Below, in pieces: positions 1 through 11,600 of a DNA stretch of 64,000 nucleotides (its first letter is position 1; the number at the start of each line of letters is the position of its first letter). A model generated the notes under the pieces. It worked only from the letters and a program-made list of their open reading frames with translations. It did not search any database and had not been told where the DNA came from. The stretch comes from Citrus sinensis (lineage: Eukaryota > Streptophyta > Magnoliopsida > Sapindales > Rutaceae), in the NCBI RefSeq assembly GCF_022201045.2, contig NC_068563.1, positions 16,651,001 to 16,715,000 of the forward strand. Reading direction: 5' to 3'. A program made the position numbers and the translations under genes.

Positions 1-2778
1 GAGCCCTCGCCTGGACCACTTGCTTGTACTGTCTGCTGAGATGGCTGGCCTGAAAGACTTGCTGGCTGGCCTGAAAGACTTGCTAGCTGGCCTGAAAGAG
101 TTGCTGGTTGGCTTGAAAAACTTGCTGGCTGGGCTGAAAGAGTTATTGGTTGGCTTGAAAAACTTGCTAGCTGGGCTGAAGCATTTCCAGCTGAGAACTG
201 TAAACAATATAAACAATCAAGTTAAGTATTTGCATACTGCTGATCAGTATGCTTAGTTAGCGTGACCTTTAGAAAAATGCAATGACTATTATGTTAAATA
301 ACAATGAAAACAATATAAACAACATACTTGAGAATTAGTACTCCTTGCTCGAGCTGCCCGTGCAACAGAAGGCCTTAATGGACAAGATCTTACATTGTGG
401 TTGGAGCCACCACAAACTGAACAATTGACAAAGAATCTCCTGCTGCGTTTTTGAGGTTCAGTTGCTGCTCTCTTCCTACATTTCTTTGGCCTCCCAATCT
501 TTTTTTGCACAATTGGGGGATCAATTAGTGGCCTTTCACCACGGTCCCATGTACGCTCATCAGGAATTGGACTAAACATAACCGAGTACATATTAATGTA
601 AGCTTGCTTGGTGAAGCAAAATGGTATGTACTCCTCAATTTCGTGTCTCACATAACCTATGCAAGCGATGGCGTGAGAGCAAGGTAAACCGGCAATTTCC
701 CAATACCCACAGTCACACGTTCTGTCCTCTAATTTCACAATAAATTTCCTAGCTGGATAATAAGATTTATCCATGACTTGAAAATTCAAGTCTCCCGAAG
801 GGTGCACGGTCATTTTCTCTCATTTGTTGTAAAATTTATCCAGCTCTTTATAAATCCTCGGAGCAACAGATTTTGCCCAAGCATTTGCTTCATTTTTTCT
901 CTTTGTGAATCTTTTTATAAGTCTACACCTAATCTTCTCAAGCATCGATAGCACAGGCCTATCTCTATAAGGCAAAATCCAGTTGTTGAAACACTCAGAT
1001 GCATTATTGTCAGTTCTCTCAACTTTACAATTTCTGTCATATGCATGCATAGACCAAGTGTACCCTTGCAGTTCTCTTTCCAGCCAATTATAAGCCGCTA
1101 TCTTTTCTTCCTTAATCAATGCCATTGCCTTATTAAAGTCGTGCCTGTTACTGCTCTTGGCTGCCCTCCAAAAAAGATTCCGCAACTTGGCACCAGCATG
1201 GTCTTTAGTAAAGTTAGCATACACATGCCTACAACATGCCCTATGATAGGCAGAAGGCCATGTGTTTGGAATCTCATTCAACAGTCCCTTTTGTCCGTCA
1301 CTAATGAATGTGACCTGCCTTCCATCATCTAAATAGTTATGCAAATGTTCAAGAAACCAGGTCCATGTTTCAGTATTTTTAATTTTGCACACACATATAG
1401 CCAATGGGACAATCCCTTTGTTAGCATTTGTAGCAATAGCAGCCAATAACACTCCTCTATATTTCCCCTTCAGGTGGCAGCCATCAATTCCAATGAAGGG
1501 TCGGCAACCATTGAGGAAAGCATTCTTTTGTGCAAGAAATGCGACAAAGAATCTTTTAAATAAACATTTCCCGGGATAACTCATTGCATCGCATAACACC
1601 TTGCAAATAGCTCCTGGATAAGCCTGATGAATGGCTGCAGCATACTGAAATAGCTTCTCATAGCCCTTAGAATGATCACCGTACACCAAAACCCTTGCTT
1701 TTTCTCTAGCCCTATAAATTGTTAGCTTCTCAATCTTCAATCTAAATTTTTCCTGCATATAAGTCCTAAGAAGAGATATCTTGACATTAGCATCAATAGC
1801 AACATGTCCTTTTATCATTTCAGCAATCCATGTAGAAGTCATCTTCATAGATTTCTTAGTAAGCATGCACTCATGCTTTTTGTGGTATCCACGCAACCAA
1901 AATCCATTTCGGTCATTCAATCTCACACCATTAACAAACCATGGACAACCAGGCTCTTTACAAGTTGCATAATATCTCCTCGGTTCACTGTATTTGATGT
2001 TAATATTGAACCCTTTCCTAACCATCACCTCATGCAGCACTTCTCTGAAATGACCCACATCCCTGAACACATCACCCACCCTGAGCCTATGTACTCCATC
2101 AGCATCTAACTTATACTTATGCTTTTCTAATTAATTTCTAAACTGCACACTGCCTAAATTCATGTCCTCATCTGAAGAATTAACAACCATTTGGAACTCC
2201 CTAGTATCATCATCCAAAAAAATATCTGCATCGCTATCACTGTCATGTTGGTTTCCCTCACTGCCATCACTGTCATCACTGTCCTCTACAGGCGCGGTAT
2301 CATCAACAGACACAGTAGGTGGTGGTTGCTCACCATCACCCTCTTCGTCATCATCATCATTACTGCCAACCCCTTTGTTTGAACATTCTGATAGCAAATC
2401 ATCTTCAACAGTCACAGTAGGTTCCTCACCATCACCCTCATCATCATCACCACTGTCTAATCTATTGCCTGACCAATTTGATAACAAGTCATCTTCATCT
2501 TTTGTTGGATGCCTAACTTTGGAAGTACTCTGATGCTCTGCTCTATTAAACTGATCATTCAATGTACTTATAGCTTCTGAAGGTAGATGTATCCCTAAGT
2601 TAAACATCAACGATTGCAGTAATGGAGAATCTGGATATTGAGGGTATAACACTGGCACCACTTCAACTTCAAATGTGTTTAAATCCATTGAGTTATGTAT
2701 CCCGAATAATCTGTTTAACCCAAAATCGGAATCCACCACAACCTTCACTTTGTTATCTGGATTCATAACAGTTAACAA
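1..2778 (-). pseudogene. MULE transposase, two in-frame stops, 3' end off window
   Basis: One reading frame runs on the minus strand from 2778 to 328, broken by in-frame stops TAA (2131-2133) and TGA (820-822). It starts with a region containing acidic Asp/Glu/Ser runs (about 2195-2480), then a MuDR-like zinc region, then the MULE DDE domain. The DDE signatures are IDGCHLKG (first Asp), FISDGQKG (second Asp) and ASECFNNW (Glu). A SWIM zinc finger (CDCGYW...LPCSHA) and a basic tail with a zinc knuckle (CSVCGGSNHNVRSC) follow. A phase-0 GT-AG intron, 198-327, fits well: the frame stays open into a second exon, 1-197, made of Ser/Gln/Pro/Ala heptapeptide repeats, and continues past the window edge. 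Such transposases act in the nucleus on element TIRs. The two stops make it non-functional as written. Confidence 0.8.
37..190 (-). repeat. 21-bp minisatellite inside transposase exon 2
   Basis: About seven imperfect 21-bp units lie head to tail (plus-strand core gctggcctgaaagacttgct). Read on the minus strand in the transposase frame they give seven-residue repeats such as SGQPASL and SSQPATL. The plus-strand reading (AGLKDLL repeats) is also open, because a 21-bp period keeps every frame intact, but it has no other support. Confidence 0.75.
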
Positions 2779-3437
2779 GATTTGTCCAACTTCGTTTAAC
2801 CCATGTATTCCTGTTATCTTTAATGCTTCAACCTTATTTTATCAACAGAACAACTTTCAGGGTAAATCAAACCTACACAATATTTTTCTCCTTTGAAATG
2901 AATCACTAACTCCATTGGAGACATATGCTGTCATATCAAATGCAACAAAGAATAACCTAATTAAATCCAAACTCAAGCTTTTGCAAAAACAAAAATAGGA
3001 AATTAATGAGATTCTACAGCAAAAAGGACTTCAATTAACATACAAAACTTTCCTCACCATTTTGTTAGTTTCTACAGTCTAGGGTTTCTAACATTAGTTA
3101 AAAAATGATAAATTCAAATAATTTCTTACAAGTTCTTACATCTATTGATTAAATAATAGATGCATTGCAAGAAACAAGTATGATATATGAACATACCTAA
3201 CAACCCGATCTTTCACTTGTTGTCTTCAAGCGTTATCAGCTTACGCTTTGATTCAAACTCCAATTCAACCTCCACAGATGTCAGCTACACTTGTTTGATG
3301 GTTAAATATTGAACGTATTTGGTGAAAAGGGAGCAAAAATAAGTAGGAATGGTTGGTATGCGTGCAAGCTATCTCTCGATGAAGGAACAAATTGGGTGCG
3401 TGGCTGCAATGAAGCTTTTTGATGCGCCAATGCAAAA

Positions 3438-3494
3438 TGACGTCGTTTTGCATGGATGAAACGACGTGTCATCCCGTGAAATGACGTGTCATCC
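3438..3494. promoter_or_regulatory. Cluster of three ACGT-core motifs
   Basis: Three ACGT-core sites occur within 57 bp: TGACGTCG at 3438, ACGACGTGTCATCC at 3461 and ATGACGTGTCATCC at 3481. ACGT cores are the usual binding sites of plant bZIP factors. They lie about 660-715 bp upstream of the first Met of the MULE-1 transposase and could belong to its promoter. Function is inferred from the motif only. Confidence 0.4.
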
Positions 3495-3728
3495 AATAAA
3501 ACATTCAGTCGTCTGGTAAATGGCTAACATGTCATATTTTCCCATAGCCGCTTCTATCTTAAAAGACCATATTACCCTTGTGACGTCAGCACTTGTAAAC
3601 GGCAGTTGACGGAATGGTGGTTGGAAGATATATTTTGTCATCTAAGGGTGGACGGTTGATACACTCTCAAAGTTTTGTAGTAATTTTGATAACGATATAA
3701 TCTTAGGGTATACGATTGATAATTTCCC

Positions 3729-4732
3729 TTAATAAAATTCCCTAATTATTATTTTAAAAATAAACCTTATTATCATCATAAGAATGAAAACTGAAATAAT
3801 CTTGAATGTAGCCTTAGAAGATTCCCATGATGTTGTTAAAATGTAGCAAACGCTTGCCTTGGTTGATCTTGAAGGTAGCCTTAGAAGATTGCCATGAAGC
3901 TGATTGAAGTGTAGCAAACGCTTGCGTTGGTTGATTTTATGAACGGAAAACAAAATATTTGCCTAAGCACGGCAGCAAGACAATGCCCTGGACCTCCTGG
4001 ATCCTACGCCATAAACAAAATACTGCATATTGGAGTCACCTACTGTTAAAATCCCAACAGCACGTGAAATAGTAAGCCTCAATGATGATGATAAGGTAAT
4101 GTTTCTTCGTATATATTTCTTCATTCTTTATCAGGTGTCGATTATTTATGACAATGAACTACCGCGCTCACTTTATATAATCTGTATATGATAACAATAA
4201 AAGTAATTTTACCTTTTTAAGGTTCTTTTTTTAAATTATATTTTTAACAATAAATAACCTAAAAAACTATTTTTATAAACTCAAATATAATTTTGTTGAT
4301 TCAACTTTTAAGTTGTTGGGCACTATAATTAAGTTAATGTATGAGACATTATGTATCATAATAATTTCTTAAATGATATTATATCAGTCAATTAACTAAA
4401 TTGATATTCGGTAAGGCGGGTATTCGGACCGTTAAAATGATCCGGACCCGAATGACTAATTCGTTCGGTTTAATGTTGGAATCCGAATTCTAATTTAAAA
4501 ATGTAAAACCGATCGGGAGTTTTGCCCTTTGGGAAAGCGACAAAAAAAATATATATATATATACAGAAGAGGAAAAACAGGAAGCATCATTTCGCTAAGC
4601 AGCTGCAGCTCCTTCAGTTTCAGAGACACTCATCTATCAATCAAAGGCACCAACAAGATACTTTTGAACTGGTACAACCGACCGTGTGATGAAATACAGG
4701 TAGCTAGTGAAGGAGAAACCCGACACACCATC
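3729..4732. other. Intergenic DNA between two MULEs
   Basis: No coding potential is visible. It holds the tandem duplication at 3801-3935, AT-rich DNA, a TA microsatellite at 4550-4562 and a stretch at 4590-4730 with more balanced base composition. Before insertion of the downstream MULE, 4733 was continuous with 13206, so the part near 4500-4732 is the original distal upstream region of TAF1. Confidence 0.6.
3801..3935 (+). repeat. Two-copy direct tandem repeat, ~67 bp
   Basis: Copy one (3801-3867) and copy two (3868-3935) both begin cttgaa-gtagccttagaagatt and end with tagcaaacgcttg-cttggttgat apart from a few substitutions. The copies are directly adjacent. No known element was recognised. 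Confidence 0.85.
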
Positions 4733-4741
4733 AAAAAAAAA

Positions 4742-4866
4742 GGGAAATTTACAAAAATAGCCAAAAAAATTAGTCATTTTTCAACTTTAACCCTTCAAAC
4801 TTTTTTCTATCATAACTAGCCAAACACCCTATTTTTGGACTACATTACCCTCATCATTTTCATCAA
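4742..4866 (+). repeat. Left TIR of the KI-type MULE
   Basis: About 125 bp align with the reverse complement of 13072-13196. Shared blocks include GGGAAATTTACAAAA, CATTTTTCAACTTTAACCC, TAGCCAAA, TTTTGGAC and ATTACCCTC. Small indels and substitutions indicate an element that is not brand new. Confidence 0.93.
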
Positions 4867-5249
4867 ATTTACAAAGGCATGCCACTTTCCCTTATTAATT
4901 CCAGCACTTCCACCATTTTTCCCTTTTCAACTTAACAAATTTCATCACTCAACAAACTCCATTACTCTCAATAAATTAGCAAATTTCATCAAACAAGTAT
5001 TACATAATTGAAGATATAATTATCAATTGGAAAGCTTCTTAAGGTTAGTTTATACTCTTACCATAACCTAAACTTTTAATCTATTGATTTTATCATTTGA
5101 GTTCGAAATTGATGTGAGTTTTTATTGCAAATGTTGTTATTTTTCATTAACAAAACAATGTGACTTGTTAAAGTAGTTAGTTTGAGTTGAGAAATGAAAA
5201 TCAATCATTGAAACCCCTGAAAAATCGAGTGAAACAGAAGCCCAGAACA

Positions 5250-5560
5250 AGTGAGACAGGCACCTGTCTCACTTGCCTGTCTCACCAAAATATGTGCGAC
5301 AGGCAAGTGGGATAGGCGTGTGAGACAGGCGCCTGTCTCACTTGTTACCACTGGTTTTATGTGAGACAGGCAAGTGAGACAGGCGCCTGTCTCACTTGTT
5401 ACCACTGGTTTTATGTGAGACAGGCAAGTGGGACAGGCGCCTGTCTCACTTGTTACCACTGGTTTTATGTGAGACAGGCAAGTGGGACAGGCGCCTGTCT
5501 CACATAAATTTGCTGGTTTTATGTAAGACAGGCACCTGTCCCACTGCCTGTCTCACTAAA
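5250..5560. repeat. Left subterminal array of 54-bp palindromic repeats
   Basis: Four units start at 5320, 5374, 5428 and 5482, an exact 54-bp period, with degenerate units on both sides. Each has a 22-bp self-complementary core: GTGAGACAGGC followed by its reverse complement GCCTGTCTCAC (perfect in the first two units, one mismatch in the last two). A linker cttgttaccactggttttat separates units. The array lies between the left TIR and the transposase start, so it may be transposase-binding subterminal DNA, a promoter component, or both. Open frames across it on both strands are a by-product of the 54-bp (18-codon) period. Confidence 0.9.
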
Positions 5561-5765
5561 TTTAAGTTATTTTCCGAAAGTAATAACTTCGGCTACATGT
5601 GTCCGTTTTAGGCGTATAATATATCATTTCGAAGCTTACGATGAGACGAAGTAAATCAAAAATTGTATACTTCATATCATCCACATAAATGTACTGCATA
5701 TTCATTTTTACTAGGTTTTGTAGCGTGAAATCTTATCTCTTTTGTTTTTTTTTTTTTTAGGTTTA

Positions 5766-8387
5766 ATGGATTCCGTTGTACTTCAATTATGTTATGACAG
5801 TTGGTGGGAGACATTAGCAGATGGCCGTACGGAGTATGTGAATGCGAAGAATACAGCATTTTTAGTTCGGAAAGATTGTACGTTTGAGCAATTTATGGCA
5901 AGGGTGTATGAAGTTTTACAGATAAATCCTATTGAATATAGTTTGTCGATGAAGACAACTTTGAGATCTAGTAACACAATGTATCGTGCATGTTCACTAC
6001 CTATGGATATATTTAATGATGAAATGGTTAATGTTGTGCTGCACATGGCCTCTGATGTGGTCAATTATGGATGCATCCCTATATTTGTCACCACACATCC
6101 TCGAGTTCCGGCCGAAAATCCTGAGCCACTTGTGGAAAGTGAAAGTTCGTTTAGAGCAAACGAGTCTGTCCCTGATATTGAGGAAGAGGTGTTACCACAA
6201 CAAATGTCGTTCCAACAACATTACTCACCAGTCAACGAAAACAATGACACTATTGATGATAATGGCATTACGATAGCGGATGTTGAAGATAATGTGTTAC
6301 CATTAGGGACATTGTTAGGGCAACATTACTCTCCATTTCAAAATAATGAGTTCCGCAGTTATGATGATCCTGGTTATAACACCAACAACACAGAAGCTGA
6401 TAATGTGCAAGGCATGAACTCCAATACTGAAGTTGATGATAGGGACACTGGTCATTCCGATATTCCTATCAATAATGAGGATGAGCATCAGTATGATATT
6501 CCTGTTAACAATAGAGAGAATCGACCTATTCCTCCGATGGCCCGTTCGAGGAGGAGGACAACAGTTGATCCTCTGGTGAGTCTTGCTCCAGTTTTGCCTT
6601 CAAACTTGGTTGCTCCAGACTTAGTTAGAAGCTGTAATTCTGCCGACATTGGTGTGGGAAAGTTGTTCATTGAGAAGAATGAGTTAATACTGGAATTGCG
6701 CAAAGTGGCCTTGCGGGAAAAATTTGATTTCAAGATTGCACGGTCCACAACGACACGCTTTGAGGCTCATTGTTCTTCGGAATCATGTAATTGGCGTCTT
6801 CGCGCAACAAGAGGTTCGGATGAGCATAATGTTCCTTGGGTAGTGAGAAGAGTTGACAATGTTCATACGTGCTCTAATGAGGTTTTGCCTAGTGGCCTCC
6901 GCCAAGTTAGGAGTCGGGTTGTTGGCCATCTTATTGCGGATAAATTTATTCAGGATAAACGGATATACACGCCGAATGACATTAGAACAGACATGCAGCA
7001 AGAATACGGGGTCCAGTTAACATATCAGCAAGCATATCGGGCTAAAGAAGTCGGTCTTGAAATAGTACGAGGGAATCCTGCAGAGTCATACAACTTACTT
7101 CCCAAATACTCTCACGTTTTGACCAAAGCGAATGAGGGCACAGTGACACACCTCCAGCGGGATGGAGATGATAATTTCTTATACTACTTTGTTGCGCTTG
7201 GATCTTCCATTAAGGGCTTCACACAGTACATAAGGCCTGTGATTGCTGTAGATGGCACTCATTTGAAGGGGCTATATCGTGGAAGCATGTTTGTAGCAAC
7301 ATGTTTGGATGGTAATAATCAACTGTATCCGTTAGCTATTGGGGTCATGGATTCAGAAAACAATGATGCTTGGGAATGGTTTATGACGAAGTTACACGGA
7401 GTGATTGGCGATAGGCCAGAGTTAGTATTTATCTCTGATCGATGCACTGCCATCAAGCGAGCCGTTTTAAAAGCATTTCACACTGCTAGTCATGGAGTTT
7501 GTTTTTACCATGTCAAAGGCAACATTAAGTCTAAATTCAGGATGTCCAAAGCTATTTGGGATCAATTCGAGCCAGCTTTTATTAATGCAGCAAAGGCATA
7601 TGGACACGAAGAATTTAAAAGACAACTTGAAGGGTTGTGGATGCTCCACTCGGCCGCGGCTGATTACTTAGAGAATAATGTGGCCACGTGTAATTGGGCA
7701 AGGTCCGAATTTGAAGGTAGGAGATACAGCATACTTACCACCAACATTGCAGAAAGCGTGAATTCTTTAATGAGGGAACCGCGAAAATTTCCTATTACTC
7801 ATCTTGTTGATCACTTTAGAAAAACATTACAGCAATGGTTTTATGATAGGAAAATTGTCGCTGAATCGATGAGCACTCGTCTAACGACGTGGGCAGATGA
7901 GATAGTCGGCGAAAGGAGAATTTTGGCCGAAAGAATGACCGTTCGGCCAGTGTCTCAGCATCGATTTCATGTTTTGGGTGGTGGTATGAAGGAAGGGATA
8001 GTTGACATTCATGAAAGAACTTGCTCCTGTAGAGTATTCCAACTCGATCAGCTTGTTTGTGCGCATGCAATTGCTGCTTGTCTGATCGTCCGTGTGGATT
8101 ACATAAGTCTTTGCTCTGATTATTACTCTAAAGATTCATTGGTCATGGCATATGCAGAACCAGTAGAACCGGTTGGGGACATGACAGATTGGGACATTCC
8201 AGAAGAAATCCAGGAAATCAGAGTTAACCCACCGATCGAAGCACCACCACCTGGTCGTCGTCCAGAGTTAAGAATTCCTTCTATTGGTGAGGATGTTAAC
8301 CGAAGAACTGTGAGATGTGGTCGATGCAACCAACCAGGTCATAACCGCAAGAGATGTAAAAATCCCATTGTGTCAAATCCAAACTGA
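5766..8387 (+). CDS. Intact MULE transposase (MURA-like)
   Basis: This uninterrupted 873-codon frame encodes a DDE transposase that would act in the nucleus on the element's TIRs. From the N-terminus: a PB1-like fold region (about 1-75), an acidic low-complexity linker, a MuDR-type zinc domain (about 290-370, with HCSSESCNW), and the MULE DDE domain with Asp496 (VDGTHLKG), Asp558 (FISDRC) and Glu663 (NIAESVNS). A SWIM finger follows (Cys753, Cys755, Cys765, His767), then a C-terminal CCHC knuckle (Cys851, Cys854, His859, Cys864). The ATG at 5766 was chosen because a T-rich tract ending in TTTTAG lies immediately upstream and looks like a splice acceptor; an in-frame ATG at 5742 lies within that tract. 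All catalytic residues are present. Confidence 0.93.
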   Translation: MDSVVLQLCYDSWWETLADGRTEYVNAKNTAFLVRKDCTFEQFMARVYEVLQINPIEYSLSMKTTLRSSNTMYRACSLPMDIFNDEMVNVVLHMASDVVNYGCIPIFVTTHPRVPAENPEPLVESESSFRANESVPDIEEEVLPQQMSFQQHYSPVNENNDTIDDNGITIADVEDNVLPLGTLLGQHYSPFQNNEFRSYDDPGYNTNNTEADNVQGMNSNTEVDDRDTGHSDIPINNEDEHQYDIPVNNRENRPIPPMARSRRRTTVDPLVSLAPVLPSNLVAPDLVRSCNSADIGVGKLFIEKNELILELRKVALREKFDFKIARSTTTRFEAHCSSESCNWRLRATRGSDEHNVPWVVRRVDNVHTCSNEVLPSGLRQVRSRVVGHLIADKFIQDKRIYTPNDIRTDMQQEYGVQLTYQQAYRAKEVGLEIVRGNPAESYNLLPKYSHVLTKANEGTVTHLQRDGDDNFLYYFVALGSSIKGFTQYIRPVIAVDGTHLKGLYRGSMFVATCLDGNNQLYPLAIGVMDSENNDAWEWFMTKLHGVIGDRPELVFISDRCTAIKRAVLKAFHTASHGVCFYHVKGNIKSKFRMSKAIWDQFEPAFINAAKAYGHEEFKRQLEGLWMLHSAAADYLENNVATCNWARSEFEGRRYSILTTNIAESVNSLMREPRKFPITHLVDHFRKTLQQWFYDRKIVAESMSTRLTTWADEIVGERRILAERMTVRPVSQHRFHVLGGGMKEGIVDIHERTCSCRVFQLDQLVCAHAIAACLIVRVDYISLCSDYYSKDSLVMAYAEPVEPVGDMTDWDIPEEIQEIRVNPPIEAPPPGRRPELRIPSIGEDVNRRTVRCGRCNQPGHNRKRCKNPIVSNPN

Positions 8388-8603
8388 CTGTGTCGTTGTA
8401 ACTAATTATGAATTATGAACTCTTATTATAATTTATATTACAATTATATGTAATGAGGTATATTATGTTATGTTCATTTGCATAATGAGTACTAAAGTTG
8501 ATCAATAATTACTTATAGCTAAATATATGAATATATCAAAAGTTTATATCTATTAGAAAAACAATCTACATCCATACATCAAGTCTTAATACAATACAAC
8601 GAC

Positions 8604-11600
8604 TTACAAGGCAATATCGCCCGTGAATATATCTACAGCAATTTTCTTCCTGAAGTAATGCCCGTGGCTACTATCAAAATCAAGTTTTAGCCCGAACATC
8701 AAATACATTGTAAACATCAACATAAATACACCGCAATCACCACTTCCAGGTGATTGTTGGGGCACATCCTTAACGATTCTTACTTTCCAAGGGTTGGCAC
8801 TCTGCAGCTCAGATCGAAGGTTGTAGAATCCAACATCTTGAAGCCATTGAGGGAAGACGACCTGAAGAGGTTTGAATTTACGCAAATATGTTTTGTCCTC
8901 GCGAAAGGTAACCAACGAGTCGTAAATCCGCATCCTCCTCGCGCGAAGGTCCGCTCGAGCTAGTACCCAATGATCGCCGCCCAAATTCACAGGGATGAAT
9001 ATCTACATAAATAAATTGGTAAATTAGTATATTTTATACACAATTACCATAAGATTGAGTGACAATTCTTACCATATCGACATCCGTAAACGGTTTGGAC
9101 ATGAGATCTTCCCGCCCATCCATATAGCTGCTCAAGTTGTTGCCATATTGTAATGAATTGACATCACAACTACCATTGTTCCATAATTGCTTTAGGAACA
9201 CCTATTACACGATGAGTAGAAAATTAATAACATTTCGAGATATTTAAAACATCGAAATTATAATTAATGATTATAAAATTTAAAAACATGCCCAAAAGTA
9301 TGTATCTGTATGCGTGACGCGTTGTGGTAGTGCATTTGGAAACCGCCGTTGCTTCTCGCTGATCAAGCGGTAATACGTGTGAATATGCTGTGAAGGGATT
9401 ATACCAAGTTAATTTATATCAATATCCATGCGAGCAGAAATATTATTGTGTATTGTAATGTACTGACCATTAAACACGCTTACCTCGTCACCAAGCCACC
9501 CCATCGAAGCATTGCCCATGAGTATTTCAAAGAAATTTCGAGACTGTTGGACAGGCCGATCCACGGAAATGTTGCCGGCAAACCACTGATCAAACTCCTC
9601 ACATAGTCTTGAGTCTTCTAGTCCCCTAAGCGGATTCATATCCACACTCGATCTTTCATCAATTTCATAGTCCGTAATGTTGAGTGCGGGTAGAGCCCTG
9701 ACATTCCTAACTCTCTTGAAAGGAGGAATGAAGTAAGGACTGCCAAATATATACGACGGTCGGTACGGACGCCCAAACTTACTAACGCCGGGAGGTGCCT
9801 CTGTGAATATCTGAACACTGTCATCACATATGTCCCCATGTAGACTGTACAAGGACATAGGGGTGTGCTCGTCGTCATTACCAGCATCAGTATGCGTACC
9901 ATAGCCAGCATCAACGTTCGGACCATAGCAATCTGGGGCCTGTTGTTTCGAGGAGATGAACATATTAACATAAGTTCGGGTTTGAAATCATAATAACATA
10001 ACGAAAACATACGAAACTTGCTCACCGAGGGTGCGGGGCCAAACGAAGAATCACTGTACGCGCCCTTTGAAGCACCCGCGCCAAACGAAGCCATAAACTC
10101 CATGACCGCTGCTCTATATTGTTGTGCTTCTCTGCGTTCCGCCATAAGTTCTGACCTCAGTTCGTTAATGGAACTGTGTCCAGTTTGAAGTTCCGACCTC
10201 AACTCGTGAATGGAAGACTCTATTTTATCCAGTCGTCCAACGAAATAATCATTGCGGAACTTAGTCCTTGCCTACAATTTACGCAAATAAGAAAGTAATG
10301 ACAAAATGTCGGATAGGTATATGTGCATTGTAAATGTTCAGGACGACAGAAGTTACCTCTGGCTCATTTCTGTCATCTGAATCATGTGCGGATTCATAAT
10401 GGTCGTCGGCAGCACCGGCATCCTCAACAGGACTCTGCTCCAGTCCTATTGGGCTCGTGGGGTCAGGATCCACCTCGTTTGGCCTTGTACTGGATGGCGC
10501 ATTGATTGAAGGCTGGTGCTGCACCAAGTAAAACAGAAAACAATAAATACCTAAAAAACAAACATATAAATGACTTTGCACCCGGTTTTCAATGATACTA
10601 TAGATGATACCCACATTACGGACCCAACTTGGCAAATATGGCACGTAATCCTCGACACTCTTCCAATAATTTGTGGCTCTCTCCTTTGCATCCGGTTTCA
10701 GGGTTTGGAAAATGGTGTCATCCTGTCGTAAAGATTACCAAATTTCCAATTAGTATAACCATATATTATGTAATACTTATATACAGACATACATATAAAT
10801 GACTTACAAGACGCTCGTTTAGGTATGAATACACTTCGCCGAAGTTAATATTTGAAGAAGCCACAGGCTTCCATCGCACGATCCGAGCACCCTTCCTCTT
10901 AATTTTCTCTACCCACTCTAATGGTAGTCCTTCGATCGCTTCAAAAATCCATGCCTTCAACAAGGAAAGATATGAAGTAAAAAAACGTGTCATTAAATAT
11001 TTATTATAACAAAACTAAGTTATAAAAAAAACTTCTTCACTCACATGCACTGCCGACGTAAAGCCGTAAAAGTTGTATTTCTCAATTCTATGCAATGGAT
11101 TTTCTGCGCTTGCCTTCTTAAATTTTTTGGCTTTGCCGTTCAATACATTATCAATGCTTTTATAAATTGTTTCCCATGACAAACGACCCCACGGAATACT
11201 TCGAAAATGATTTATGTCATCTACCTCATTAAGTAAATTGAAATTGATTTGACAATGATCCTTTCTTCCGTGTAGCACTCTATCAGCAAAGTAAAACATG
11301 GCAATTTTTAGCGCATCGGTGTCATTCATAGTCTTGATGCGTAAGTTCATAAATATTTCCTCGAACTGGCCAAGATTTATATCGCGAATCCTGCCTCCAA
11401 AGTACTTATTAAGTAACCTATGATTTGTTTTATGCTTCGTCAGGAATACTTTTTCGCCATAGCAAAGTCCCGTTACTAGGCACCACTCTCCAATCGATAG
11501 CCGTATCAAATGGTCGCCAACTTGAAACCATAACTCATCTTTGTCATTTCCATCGCCATGTGACACTTGCCGAAGCAATATATTGTGCACAATCACGCCA

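Larger units (their letters stand above)
1..3728 (-). mobile_element. Partial, decayed Mutator-like element (MULE-1)
   Basis: The segment is defined by a minus-strand Mutator transposase (1-2778) followed by about 950 bp of AT-rich upstream DNA. The right border is placed near 3728, where the minus strand begins GGGAAATTATCAATCG, a typical MULE-like start, just before the flanking sequence ttaataaaa. The left end lies outside the window, so the terminal inverted repeats and target duplication cannot be checked. The exact right border is an inference. The stretch 2779-3728 has no gene; it holds the presumed promoter and subterminal region of the transposase. Confidence 0.6.

Noticed and set aside
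20..256. Plus-strand AGLKDLL heptad-repeat protein
   Set aside because: A 21-bp tandem repeat keeps all frames open. The minus-strand frame is explained as the transposase tail, and nothing supports a plus-strand gene.
2162..2533. Plus-strand serine-rich protein
   Set aside because: It is the antisense of Asp/Glu-rich codons (gat/gaa runs) in the MULE-1 transposase.
5250..5560. CRISPR-like regularly spaced repeats
   Set aside because: The genome is eukaryotic, spacers are near-identical rather than unique, and the units are ordinary tandem repeats in a MULE.
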